Assembly: GCA_013407085.1 (NCBI GenBank)
Contig: JACCGJ010000230.1
Coordinates: 1-64,000 of the forward strand
Source: Atriophallophorus winterbourni
Lineage: Eukaryota > Platyhelminthes > Trematoda > Plagiorchiida > Microphallidae
Reading direction: 5' to 3'
Length of the DNA: 64,000 nt
In this document: piece by piece, positions 41,306 through 52,220 of the stretch
Layout of the letters: the number at the start of each line of letters is the position of its first letter
How positions within the stretch are numbered: position 1 is the first letter of the stretch
The notes under the pieces: generated by a model
The model's database searches: none
What the model was told of the DNA's origin: nothing
The model's input: only the letters and a program-made list of their open reading frames with translations
Program-made: the position numbers and the translations under genes

Positions 41306-43556
41306 CAAGTGAAAATGTCTCGCAACTTTGGTCGAATTGACACCGCCTAACTACAAACTAAAGCAATGAATCTGAGTTTGGAACCAGACGAATTAGAATC
41401 TCGTGTAGAAATCAGGTGGAATATTATAAAAGGGCACCTTTCACAGCCACAGGATAATTTTGCTCTTCTACAACCAGTGAGAAGGCGAGGAAAACCACCC
41501 TGGTGGAGCGCGTCTATTCGCAAGGCAATTAGATGTCGTGAACGTAGCTGGAGGGCTTACAAATTCTGTGGAACTCACAGATCTAGACTGCAGTACATAC
41601 TGATCAGAAATTCAGCTGTTGCGCTGCAAAGGAAAGCTAAAAGGGACTTCGAATCCCGACTTGCCAAAAAAGCAAAGATTAACTTGAAACCTTTTATGGC
41701 TATGTTCAGTCCAAGCGATCATTAAGAGAAGAAATAGGTACGTTAGTGCTGGACGATGGCAGTACGGCTTTGACTGCACCGGAAAAAGCCGATGCGTTGC
41801 ATTCATTCTTCTGCAGTGTTTATAGACGCGATTCAGGTAACTGTTTAGAAACTCACGAGTGCAGAGCATCTCTTTTTAGCTCGGTGGAGGTTAATCAGAA
41901 AATGGTCACCACAGTTCTGTCGCAGCTGGATAAAACTAATTCAGCTGGCCCCGACGGTATACATCCAGCTATTCTTCAACCGCTCGCGAATATAGTTAGC
42001 CTTGCAATCAGAAATCTTTTCGAAGCTACTTTACTCCAGGGTATACTACCGGATGATTGGAAACGAGCGGCGGTAATAGCCATATACAAAGAGGGTCCCA
42101 TTTCGGATGTACGCAACTACAGGCCAGTAAGCCTGACAAGCATTCTTTGCAAGTGCTTGGAAAAAATCATTAGGCACCAGGTATGGAAACATTTGGTAGC
42201 CAATTCCTTACTATTCGATGCCCAGCACGGATTCTGGAAAGGAAGGTCCTGCCTAACCAATTTTCTAAACTTTCTGGACGAAGTGACATTACGCCTCGAT
42301 GAAGGGATAGTAGTCGAAGTCTGCTATCTTGATTTTCAAAAGGCATTTGACTCGGTGAACCATAGGTACCTTCTGCACAAACTAAGTATGTGTGGCGTCA
42401 CAGGTGACCTACATCGATGGTTAGACAGCTTCTTAACTAATCACACTAACTATGTTAGAATTGCAGGGGAGTGCTCGCAGAAATCACTGATTCTCATTGG
42501 ATTGCCTCAAGGCTCGGTGCTTGGTCCATTACTTTTTCCTATTTTTGTAAACGACCCGGCAGCGTGCTTGAGTTCACGCTGCTTCCTGTTTGCTGATGAT
42601 GTTAAGATCCTAGGAACCGACTGTAGAGATACGCTTATCTTTGATTTAGAAAAAGTAATCGAGTGGACAAGGACCTGGGACTTGTCACTACACCTGGGGA
42701 AGAGCTGTCTTCTGACGACTGATGTAACGACAACCCAACTAGAAGTTGATGAAGGAACTATCAGAATAGCGGCTGCTCAGAAAGTAAAGGATCTTGGCAT
42801 TACTATAACAGGCGATTTTAAATGGGCTATTCAACGTGCTGAAGCGGCAAACTAGGCTCGCAGAGAATTATTCAGACTTCGCTCAGCGTTATCTTGCCGA
42901 AAACCTTCAATCTTCATTCGCTTATACAAAGTAGTCGGGCGGCCTCACTTAAAGTACTGCGCTCAATCCTGGGCATCGTACTTAAAAAATGATATAGCAT
43001 GTATCGAAATGGTCCAGCGTCTTGCGACTACGATGATTGATGGTTATGCAGGTAAAACTTATGAGGCTAGACTCAAGAACCTCGGTTTGTTCTCACTGAA
43101 GAGACGGCGGCTGCGAAGTGACCTAATAGAAGCTTCCAAGATTCTAAAGGGTTTTACGGGTGATAATATTACTGAAATCCTTCTTCTTGCCCCTAAAGCA
43201 GCTACAAGGGGTAATTCCATGAAACGTCTTAAGAGTAGGCCCAGGTTGCTGGCACGTGAGCACTTTTTCAGCAAATGTGTGGACAACTTCTGGAACAAGC
43301 TCCCAGATTGTATAGTAAGCCTCCTAAATGTGTTGAGCTTTAAAAGGGAATTAGACGTTAAATGGTCTATCATATTTGTGCATATTGTCTAATAAAAAAC
43401 TTTGAAAAAAAACAACAAAAAAACGTATTTTTTTTCATTTTTATCTTATCTGTCTAGGCCTGGACAACCTGAAAGCAAATTAGCCCACATGCAGTCTATG
43501 ACTGTGTTTCACTATACCTCAACTAGGCTAGTGATTTTATACACCACACACGCACC
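41306..43556 (+). pseudogene. LINE family A (copy 2), 5'-truncated
   Basis: Begins just after the ACTGA tail of the previous LINE. Frames: 41366-41725 (linker, PPWWSASIRKAIRCRERS), 41746-42855 (RT) and 43009-43392 (C terminus: RRRLRSDLIEASKILKGF, FWNKLPD). RT motifs are EVCYLDFQKAFDSVNH, GLPQGSVLGPLLFPIFVND and FLFADDVKILG (catalytic Asp pair intact). Lesions: a one-base shift near 41690, an amber codon at 42853-42855 (position normally Gln) and a few substitutions. The 3' UTR is at 43393-43556. The same two lesions occur in the copy at 52-56 kb. Confidence 0.85.
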
Positions 43557-43852
43557 ATACTAGGAAGTGAAATTTCAGTGTCTGCAACGGAAGATGATAA
43601 CCATGTCTCAGTCACAGCTATCACGTCGAAGTTTTGAGCAGCTTGTCGAACACGAAGTTCAGAAAGTTTACTGAGCAAGCCTTGGGCGTTCGCATAGAAC
43701 CACTTCAGGATTTCGCGCGATAGGGCGGAGTCTGCAGAGTTCTTTTGTACTTTCATTATGCCGATCCTGAAAATACCGGCTGCGATAAGTTTTTGATGCA
43801 CTAACACTTTTATCAGCAGAAGCACACTGAAGCTTGTCGATTCGCTTTAGAA
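43557..43852 (-). pseudogene. LINE family C, start of endonuclease (copy 1)
   Basis: Minus-strand frame with KWFYANAQGLLSKLSELRVR (the N-terminal Asn motif), IAVTETWLSSS (catalytic TETW) and TEISLPSM. It matches 49556-49846 almost base for base. It stops abruptly at the family A 3' end on the left and the Gypsy LTR on the right. Confidence 0.75.
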
Positions 43853-43854
43853 GG

Positions 43855-44573
43855 CAACTATTATTATTTTCCTCAAAAACTCATTATAACTTATACCTCA
43901 TTATAATTCATGATTCTCGACTCTGATTGGTCCATTTTGTCGGCCATAATGATTCAGTGTATAAATACACACGAGCGGCAGCATAATTGCTTCGTGCTCA
44001 GAGACGTTAACGCTTTTTGTCTAAACGACCTGCCTTTGTTCTTGTGTAACAACCTTTTTGACTCTACATAACATTTGACCTTGATAAATTAACTTCCGTT
44101 TCGTTCGTGCGTGCATCGTGAACGCACTGTACACCTTTTGGCTACCGCTATTTATCTTCCAGTCAACCTGCCTTTTCTCCAACGTTCTTGGGGACATTAT
44201 TGTAATAATCTGGTCTACTACAAATTGGTGAGCCCGACGTGATTGTCAATTCCTGATCAGAAGTCTCCTCTGATCAGACTTCTTGGAAGGGGGCTGTGTA
44301 ACAACATTGATTGACTCTACATAACATTTGATTTTGATAAATTAACTTCCGTTTCGTTCGTGCGTGCATCGTGAACGTACACGTTTTAGCTACCGCTATA
44401 TATCTTCCAGTCAAACTGCCTTTTCTCCAACGTTCTTGGGGACATTATTGTAGTAATCTACTACACTTGCTACGCGTAGTGTTGGGTTTATTTAGTCACT
44501 TGTGACTAAAGATTTTCAGTGTTAAACATTTTGGGTAATTAATACTCGGGTTCTACTCGGGTAATATATAACA
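43855..44573 (+). repeat. 5' LTR of Gypsy element, interrupted by a miniature LTR element
   Basis: 43855-44044 and 44470-44573 together equal the 3' LTR minus its first eight bases. The intervening 425 bp are the 421-bp insertion plus one 4-bp target duplicate. Confidence 0.88.
44045..44465 (+). mobile_element. TRIM-like miniature LTR element inside the Gypsy 5' LTR
   Basis: 421 bp. LTR 1 is 44045-44222 and LTR 2 is 44297-44465, both TGTAACAAC...CTACTACA. The 74-bp interior has a primer-binding-site-like TTGGTGAGCCCGACGTG just after LTR 1, a short inverted repeat (CTGATCAGAAGTCTCCTCTG and its partner) and a polypurine tract (GGAAGGGGGCT) just before LTR 2. It is flanked by the 4-bp direct repeat CTTG (44041-44044 and 44466-44469), which closes the host LTR precisely. 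No coding capacity. LTR-PBS-PPT-LTR without genes is the definition of TRIM elements. The PBS resembles the tRNA-Trp type known in trematode CsRn1-clade Gypsy elements (from memory). Confidence 0.85.
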
Positions 44574-44607
44574 TTATTGGCGACGGGGATTTGAATTTTT
44601 TTTTTAA

Positions 44608-45140
44608 ATGGATCAGAGTAAATTAGAAATTTTTCTCGAACAGCAAATAAAGTTGATGGAATTAATAATTCAAAGTAAAATTCCAGGTACTCTAGCGCTA
44701 ATGTCACGTTCGAGACGTGGTTCCGTAGGTATGATGATGTATTCCGCGTAGATTTTGCCGCACAGGACGATGCATGGAAAGTTAGACTCCTACTTCGCAA
44801 ACTTGTCCCCAGTGAACTCGATAAATATTGTAACTTTATCTTGCCACGAAACCCACGCGACCGTTCATTCATACAGACGGTCGAAACACTGAAACAACTA
44901 TTTGGAGTCAGGTCATCACACTTTAACACACGTTATCGTTGCCTAAAACTGGTTATGCAGGTATCCGACGATTTCTCAACACACATGGGCATTGTTAACA
45001 GAGAGTGTGAGCGGTTTAAGCTTCGTTCACTAACGGATGATCAATTTAAATCGCTCATATTTATATGCAGTCTCCAGTATTCCAGTTTCACAGATATCAT
45101 GACCCGGCTCCTTAATCGATTGGAACAGGGCCCTTAACTC
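44608..45140 (+). pseudogene. Gypsy Gag remnant
   Basis: ATG at 44608 (MDQSKLEIFLEQQIKLMELI) follows the leader by 34 bases. After a shift the Gag-like sequence continues at 44841-45137 with FIQTVETLKQLFGVRSSHFN and LTDDQFKSLIFICSL, as in Gypsy retrotransposon Gag of the RETROTRANS_gag type. No intact zinc knuckle is seen. Confidence 0.6.
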
Positions 45141-45589
45141 ACGCTCCAAGCCATTGGTGACGAATATCTTCGATTGGTAAATCTCCAACGGGATTCGGCT
45201 ATGGTCCAATATGGGGGCCATGGCAAAGCTGCAGTTAATCTCCAACGGGATTCCTCTATGGTCCACCCTGGGGATCATGACAAACATGCAGTACATTTAA
45301 TCCATAAGAAGATACGCATTCTTGGCCCGAATCAACCTGGTTCCCAGAAACCAACTTCATTTTGCCAGGATCCAAGAAGCCTCCTTTCGCGTGTTGACTA
45401 TGCGGCGCATGGCATTCCGTCAAATTCTGCCCGTTCAAGCAACACCGATGTCAACGATGTAACATCTTTGGTCACAAGGATGGTTTCTGTCAACAGAGTA
45501 TTGATCGCTCGAGGTCTGCACACAAGCCTTCGAAAAAGTCTCTCAGTCTTTCTTCTACATTCCAGGTCAACGCAGCCGATCGGAGAAAA

Positions 45590-45720
45590 TTCGCAATGGT
45601 TCAGATCAACGATCAATCTGTTCGATTGCAGTTGGACACTGCATCGGACATTACGATCATTTCCTGAAAACTCTGGCGGAAACTTGGTTCCCCACAACTC
45701 AAACCTACGACACAGACTGC
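45590..45720 (+). pseudogene. Gypsy aspartic protease remnant
   Basis: The frame starting MVQINDQSVRLQLDTASDIT carries the protease active-site region. The usual D-S/T-G triad reads D-T-A, which would be expected to impair catalysis. It is followed at once by a stop. Confidence 0.6.
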
Positions 45721-46053
45721 CACCAGTGCCTGTAGAGGTTCCGTACAGCTGACTGGACAGCTACAATGCCAAATCTCATTCGGAAGCTCAACGGTCGTAG
45801 GCACGTGTTACGTGTCTAATTCACAACTCAACCTGTTTGGCCTCGATTGGTGAGATCTTCTCGATTTGGCTCGCTTTCCGATCAGTGCAATCTGCAATCA
45901 AGTACAAGCAACCGAAACACTGCAGAAAAAGCGAGACGTGATAATGCTTGAACATGCAACCGTGTATACAAACGAACTTGGAACATGTAACATGACGCAA
46001 GCTAATCTCCATCTCAAAATGACGCAAAGCCTGTATTCCGCCCGAAACGACCT

Positions 46054-46688
46054 TTGCCGTACGCATCCCTACCACAAGTCGAAGCTGAACTTCAAAGGCT
46101 ACAGGATCAAGTTGTTCTGGTTCCAGTAACGTACTCTGCCTGGGCAGCACCCATCGTTGTCGTGAAAAAGCCGAATGGATCCATCCGAATCTGCGCCGAT
46201 TTTTCAACTGGTTTGAATGCCGCTTTAGAAAATCACCACTATCCATTACCGGTCGCGGATGATTTTTTCACAATGCTCAATGGTGGTAAGTACTTCGCGA
46301 AGCTCGACCTAGCTGACGCCTATCTGCAGATCGATGTGGCACCTGATTCACGAGAACCGCTAACGATCAATACCCACAAGGATTGTTCCAGTATCAGCGT
46401 CTTTCTTCTGGTGTGAAGACTGCTCCAATTGTTTTCCAACAACTGATGGACACCATTATGTCTGGCATCCAAGGTGTGGCCGCATACCTAGACGATCTAC
46501 TCATTGTCGGTTCCTCCGAAGACGAATTCGATGGCCGCATCAACCAGACGTTGAAACGGATCGCTGAAAGTGGTTTACGCCTTCGTCTAGAGAAATGCCA
46601 GTTCTATATGAAATCAATAAAATACCTTGGTTTCATTTTCTATCAGAGTGGACGCCACCCTGACCCTGGCAACATACAATCAATCTAG
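46054..46688 (+). pseudogene. Gypsy reverse transcriptase
   Basis: Two overlapping frames. 46054-46416 has APIVVVKKPNGSIRICADF (motif 1-2) and YFAKLDLADAYLQI (motif A Asp). 46383-46688 has FQYQRLSSGVKTAPIVFQ (motif B) and VAAYLDDLLIVGS (catalytic YLDD), then LRLEKCQF and IKYLGF. A one-base shift separates them near 46385, and an amber codon at 46686-46688 precedes RNase H. Confidence 0.85.
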
Positions 46689-47420
46689 CAGATGCCGGCC
46701 TCGAAAGATGTTACATCACTGCGATCATTCCTTGGTTTGATCAGTTATTACAGTGCATTCCTGCCATCACTCCATACTGTGCGTCCACCGCTCAATCGAC
46801 TTCTTCAAAAAGATGTCCCATGGAATTGGTCAAGAGAATGCGAAACAGCTTTTATGAAGCTAAAATCATTGTTAACATCTAACATGTTACTGACGAATTA
46901 CGATTTAAAACTGCCGATCGTCGTGGCAGCCAATGCATCTGGATATGGTGTTGGTGTTGTAATTTTTCACAAGTTTCCGGATGGAAACGAGAAAGTGATT
47001 ATGCATGCTTCACGATCATTGAATCCAGTTGAACGCAACTATGGTCAAATCGAAAAAGAAGCATTAGCTCTCATCTTCGCGGTCAAACGATTACACAAGT
47101 TGATCTATAATCATCGTTTTACGTTGCTAACCGACCACAAGCCTTTGATTTCGATATTCGGCTCGAAAAAAGTATACCAGCACATGCTGCAAACCGGTTA
47201 CAACGATGGTCTCTCATACTATTGGGATACAATTTCGATATACAATATCGCCATTCCGAAGATTTTGGTCAAGCGGACGCGCTGTCCCGCCTAATCCCGG
47301 TTCGAGATCAAGCAGACGAGGATACAGTCATTGCATGCGTCTCCATCGAGCAAGCTATGCAGCGACAATTTGATGACGCAGTGCGGGGATTGCCTGTCAA
47401 AGCTAAGGACATTAAATAAT
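46689..47420 (+). pseudogene. Gypsy RNase H and linker
   Basis: 46692-47180 contains FLGLISYYSAFLPSL, LPIVVAANASGYGVGVV (the first catalytic Asp is replaced by Asn), EKEALALIFAVKRLHKLIY and FTLLTDHKPL (second Asp). A shift near 47175 moves the linker (YRHSEDFGQADALSRL) into the frame 47222-47419, which then stops at TAA. Confidence 0.8.
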
Positions 47421-47440
47421 GTACGCAATCAGACGAAACT

Positions 47441-48247
47441 TTGTTGCAAGCAATCAACCATACTCACTGTGTTTGGCCGAAAGTTACGCCTGCTGGGGAA
47501 CTATTGCAATTCTACCAAAGACGTGAGTCGCTTTCAATTATTGACGAGTGCCTAATGTTCAGTGATTGCGTTGTTGGTCCAAAGTATCTACGCGATCGTG
47601 TCCTTCGACAATTCCACAATGGGTACCCAGGCATTCAACGCATGAAGGCGATCGCTCGAAGTTTCGCTTATTGGCCTGGTATGGACGCAGATATTGATCT
47701 ATTCGTCAAGTCATGCCGTCAATGTCAGCAGGCAGCCAAGATGCCAAACCGTGTACCAATTGCACCATGGCCTACGTCAGAAAAACCGTGGCAACGAATT
47801 CATGTCGATTTCGCAGGTCCAATAAACGGGGTCAAATACCTCGTCGTGGTCGATTCTTACTCGAAATGGCCCGAAATCATCGAGATGTCATATGCTACAT
47901 CCAGCAACACGATCAGCGCCATGCGTCGTTTGTTTAGTCAGCATGGATTACCAGAAACTCACGTGTCCGATAATGGCTCGCAATTCACCTCGGACGTTTT
48001 CGCCGAATTTTGCCGCCAGAACAATGTGACACATCTACGGTCGCCGCCTTACCATCCTAAGTCAAATAGCCAGGCCGAACGATTCGTCGACACATTCAAA
48101 TGTGCTCTTCTGAAATCACGTGGGGAGGGGACATCCGCCGATAGTCTTCAACGTTTTCTGCTGGTTTACAGAACTACGCCGAACGATACGTTGCCTAGCC
48201 ACAAAACCCCCACCGGAGCACTCATGGGCTGGAAGCTACGCACTTGA
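47441..48247 (+). pseudogene. Gypsy integrase
   Basis: The zinc finger is visible (QFHNGYPGIQRMKAIA, CRQCQQ). The DDE core is intact: IHVDFAGP, HVSDNGSQFTS, NSQAERFVDTF. The frame continues from the linker after a stop at 47417-47419. The C-terminal domain (48248-48649) is out of frame and partly damaged. Confidence 0.85.
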
Positions 48248-48679
48248 AACAATGCTATGCTGCCCAAGTCAAACAAACCGCCGCTCTATTAGAATCAACA
48301 GTCGTGTTTCGAACCAGGAACTGCCGTCCACGTACGAGACTACATAACATCAAGTCCACCATGGATCGATGGTAACATCATCCGTCGCAGAGGCAGTGTA
48401 TTGTTCGATGTCAAAGTTGGAAAGGGTGTCGTGACACGACACAAAAATCAGTTACGCCTGAGATCCGCAACCTCCGTCACGCTCGTCCAGATCCGGATAC
48501 CACAGGACATACTGCATGAAACATTCAACCTTCCAACACCAAGTGAATGTATCACGACTGAAATACCGACTGACCGAAGTCTGCAACCACGTCGCTGGAC
48601 AACCAGACAAAGAAAACACGTGAAACCATTGCAGGTCAATCCACGCTAGTCCCGGTATTAAGAATCTCAAAAGGGAAGG

Positions 48680-48987
48680 TGTTGAGGAACTATTATTATT
48701 TTCCTCAAAAACTCATTATAACTTATACCTCATTGTAATTTATGATTCTCGATTCTGATTGGTCCATTTCGTCGGCCATAATGATTCAGTGTATAAATAC
48801 ACACGAGCGGCAGCATAATGGCTTCATGGTCAGAGACGGTAACGCTCTTTGTCTAAACGACCTGCCTTTGTTCTTGCTACGCGTAGTGTTAAGTTTAGTA
48901 AGTCACTTGTGACTAATAGCATGAGGGTTTTCAGTGTTAAACATTTTGTTAATTAATACTTGGGTTCTACTCATGTAATATATAACA
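48680..48987 (+). repeat. 3' LTR of Gypsy element
   Basis: 308 bp, TG...CA ends, preceded by a purine run. Lacks the miniature element carried by the 5' LTR, so that insertion came after this element integrated. Confidence 0.88.
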
Positions 48988-48999
48988 GTAATGTAGGAT

Positions 49000-49900
49000 T
49001 TCAAACGTTTAGAGATATTAGGAGACAAAGGCCGTAGAATAGGCTTTAATCTTCTAGAACAACAGTATAGTAGCTGGAATAAAAAACAAGAATATGAATG
49101 TTATAGATAGCATGGAAACAAGCATACAAATAAAGGAAAAATTATAATCATGATAAAAGCTTAATCAAGAATAGCGTATCGTGTGATAAAATGGAGCTCA
49201 ATGCGGTCTTTGAAATGGGGCAGAAATAACCGAAAATGGTAGTGCGTTCCAAGAACGAGGAATCCAGATGCCAAAGGAGTGTCTGCTGCAGTCTAATCTA
49301 CTGTGATGATCCTGATTTCCTGAGTATGGGGCCATTTTCATCATATGTTGAAATCAGCAACAGCTTGAGCATTTTTGTGGGCGGTAGATCACAGCTAGTA
49401 GAGCAGAGACACTGTTTCTGAGCTTCAAGCGGCACACCTTGGAACCTATGGTTTGCAGACGAATGTGAGATAGTGGTTCACAGTGGAGTTTGGCGTTATA
49501 ATACAAGATAACACCACCCTTGGTTGGACGATCTTTCCGAAAGACAATCATACTAGGAAGTGAAATTTCAGTGTCTGTAACGGAAGATGATAACCATGTC
49601 TCAGTCACAGCTATCACGTCGAAGTGTTGAGAAGCTTGTCGAACACGAAGTTCAAGAAGTTTACTGAGCAGGCTTTGGGCGTTCGCATAAAATCACTTCA
49701 GGATTTCGCGCGATAGGGCGGAGTCTGCAGAGTTCTTTTGTACTTTCATTATGCCGATCCTGAAAATACCGGCTGCGATAAGTTTTTGATGCACTAACAC
49801 TTCCATCGGCAGAAGCACACTGAAACTTGTCGATTCGCTTCAGAAGGGCTCGGAACGGCGAATCTCGGAACGTGCAAAACTTTTGTATTGGTGTCAACAT
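49000..49900 (-). pseudogene. LINE family C (copy 2), endonuclease region with internal deletion
   Basis: Read leftward: the end of ORF1 and start of ORF2 (49900-49661), TETWLSSSVTDTEISLPSM and KGGVILYYNAKLHCEPLSH (49617-49430, catalytic TETW). After the strand AVIYRPP a jump occurs to a possible C-terminal remnant ending near 49150. The RT is missing. The part 49556-49846 is nearly identical to 43560-43850. Confidence 0.65.
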
Positions 49901-50390
49901 TGTGACGCATCATTCACCATGGATTCTGATTGAAAAGTTACTTTCAGTATGCGGGGCCAAGAGCCCTTGTATCTCAGAGAGAAGCAACAGGTTCACGCTG
50001 GTATTCCTCAATTACTAACAATTAATGGTCTGACAACGACTGTGAAAGATGCAGCAAATGTCTTGAGAGCGCATTCCATGCCAATCTTCCGAAATTCGTC
50101 ACAGGCGTTAACAATTTTTCCCTCGCCCCCTCTTCCTTTCGATATATCTTCTGTTACATTTGTGAACCCCTTGCCTTCTATTTATATGATACTGCCGAAG
50201 TGACAGGCGACTGAAGGGAAGGAATAATAACGCCAATATTCAAAGGTGAATTCACTAAAGTTCGTTGATGTGTGAGGAACCTCTTCGCGGCGCGGGAAGT
50301 TCGGGCCGCCGCATTGAGTGCTGAGACTCCAATAGATGTTAAATTAATTGATTTCAGCAAAGCATTTGATCTTATACCACGGATGTGCAA

Positions 50391-50604
50391 TCGTGCAGCA
50401 TTTCTGTGCTCTACGGCTAACACCGTGCTAAATTGATTGGCCAACGGTAGTGAGCTGCATGCTGAAACACGCGGGAGTCTCACCACCATTTCTATTTCCC
50501 CTCATATCTGTCTAGGCCTGGGCAACCTGACAAAATCTTAGCCCACGTGCAGTCTCTGACTGTGCGGAACTTTGCCTGGATCAGGCTTGTGCTTTCATAC
50601 ATAC
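50391..50604 (+). repeat. SINE with LINE-A-type 3' tail, copy 1
   Basis: About 214 bp. The 5' half (CAATCGTGCAGCATTTCTGTG..., with TTGGCCAACGGTAGTGAGC resembling a box A) is absent from the LINEs. The 3' half, from TGTCTAGGCCTGGGCAACCTG to CTTGTGCTTTCATAC, matches the family A 3' UTR at 33085 and 43455. It interrupts an RT frame right after FSKAFDLIP, and the frame resumes with KLEAVG after the unit. An imperfect ATACC repeat flanks it. Confidence 0.75.
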
Positions 50605-50991
50605 CCAAGCTTGAGGCCGTCGGTATCGCTGGATTTGTACTCAAGTGGATCAATGATTTCGTCAGCGGAAGATTCAGCCGAATAGAGATAAATTGAATGC
50701 TGTCTAAAGCTACCCTGGCCACATCTCGTGTTCCACAGGGTTCAGTTCTTGGACGATTTCCGTTCAAAGTGTTTGTCAATGATTTGCCTGTTTTATTGAA
50801 TGGAAACTGCTTGTTTTATTCTGACGACCTAAATATGTGAGGCGCGGTCGGTACAAATGCGGACGGAGTGGTCTTGCAAAGGAAATTAAATCAGTTACAA
50901 GTCTGGTCAGTCGGCTGGAAACTCCCAATAAATCCAGCGGTGTGTAGCTGTGTACGTAGAACCTGGATCGGTGACGATGACATACTCTCTT

Positions 50992-51201
50992 GATGGATGT
51001 CCAATCGTGCAGCATTTCTGTGCTGTGCGGCTAACATTGTGCTAAATTGATTGGCCAACGGTAGTGAGCTTCATGCTGAAACACGCTGGAGTCTCACCAC
51101 CATTTTTATTTCCTAATCATCTGTCTAGGCCCGGGCAATCTGTCGGTATCTTAGCCAACGTGCAGTCTCTGACTGTGCGGCTCTTTGCCTGGATCATACA
51201 T
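50992..51201 (+). repeat. SINE with LINE-A-type 3' tail, copy 2
   Basis: Same unit as 50391-50604, about 210 bp, bounded by a perfect 12-bp target duplication ACATACTCTCTT (50980-50991 and 51202-51213). A target duplication of this length is typical of target-primed reverse transcription. No coding capacity. Confidence 0.85.
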
Positions 51202-51479
51202 ACATACTCTCTTATCAAGTCTGTACAATGTGAGAGAGATCTGGGGTACTTGTGTCGGAATCCTCCCGAAAAGCACTCTCTGCTAATCGGACATTATGTG
51301 CAGTTCGGCTATCTTATTCAGTGATAACTCCTAATATATTCAAGATAATCTGTGGCTCGTATATCAGACCTATTTATGAATAATGTCTGTTAGCATGCTA
51401 TCCATTATCAAAAGGAGAGACAGCTATCTTCAAGGAGGTTTAGCGGAGAACAACAAAAATGGTGGAATGTCTACATTTT

Positions 51480-52104
51480 GCGAAGTTGCGTGTGTATCAA
51501 CTCGAGCACAGACGTAGACGCTGGGGCTCAGCGTGCACGCAAGGTACGTTTTCGGCTGAAATCAGTGCTATTGAGCAGAAGACGTGATGTTTTCCTGCCA
51601 CTGTACAAGGCATTAGTTCGGCCGCATCTTGAATACTGTGTTCAGGCGTGGTGTCCTCACTACAAAAAGGACATCCTTCAACTTGAAAGCGTACAGCGCC
51701 TCGCAACTCGCATGATTGGAGGTCAGCGAGGGAAACCGTACGCTGTGCGCCTAATGTCTCTCGATCTTTTCTCCCTTAGGCGCCGTCGTTTTAGAGGTGA
51801 CTAAGTAGAAACCTTAAGGATATTGAAGGGTTTGAGTGGCGTGCAATTGAACGACTTCTTTACCTTAAGCCCCGAGCTGGGCACCCGGGGCCACTCACTT
51901 AAACTTGCTAAGAAACGATGTCGGCTAGACTCCAGGAAACACTTTTTTAGCCTTAGGGTTGCTAACTCCTGGAAAAATTTTCCAGAAGAGCATATATCCT
52001 GCAGTACCATGTCTAGTTTTAAGCAGTACGTTCAACTTGGTTTTATTTCCCACGCTGTTCCACATAATCTATTTCCAAATAGCTGTTCTCCGGTTTTGCT
52101 GTAA
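51480..52104 (+). pseudogene. LINE family B, C-terminal fragment
   Basis: Frames 51478-51804 and 51823-52020 read KALVRPHLEYCVQAWCPHY, LATRMIGGQRGKPYA, RRRRFRGD, a stop, then LSPELGTRGHSLKLAK and SCSTMSSFKQ. One nonsense codon (51802-51804) splits it. It ends without the B 3' UTR, immediately before the family A 5' leader. Confidence 0.75.
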
Positions 52105-52220
52105 ATTGTTAATCAATTTATCGCATTATATACACACCGTAACTAGAATCAACACATTCTATTACGTTTTTGAAAATTTATATATATTTATTGTTATTCA
52201 AATTTTTAAAAAATCGAACT

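Larger units (their letters stand above)
43855..48987 (+). mobile_element. Ty3/Gypsy LTR retrotransposon, decayed
   Basis: The 3' LTR is 48680-48987 (TGTTGAGGAAC...ATATATAACA, 308 bp). The 5' LTR (43855-44573) matches it from the ninth base on and is longer only because another element sits in it. Between them are gag remnants, a protease motif, RT with YLDD, RNase H, an HHCC finger and a DDE integrase. The order RT-RNase H-integrase is that of Ty3/Gypsy. A polypurine run (AAAAGGGAAGG) ends before the 3' LTR. Multiple shifts and stops make it inactive. No target duplication was found because the 5' end has lost about eight bases. Confidence 0.9.
49940..51330 (+). pseudogene. Old D-like LINE RT fragment, interrupted by two SINEs
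   Basis: INGLTTTVKDAANVLRAHSM (49990-50085) matches the start of the family D RT at 57880. Then KLIDFSKAFDLIP (motif A, near 50350), KLEAVGIAGFVLKWINDFVS (50608 on), SRVPQGSVLG (motif B, near 50735) and CLFYSDDLNM (motif C with Ser for Ala, near 50815) follow. VQCERDLGYL (near 51225) is last. The frame is broken in many places and split at 50391-50604 and 50992-51201 by the repeat units. Confidence 0.7.

Noticed and set aside
43855..48987. An env-like third ORF in the Gypsy element
   Set aside because: Sequence between integrase and the 3' LTR (48248-48679) is only the integrase C-terminal remnant and polypurine tract.
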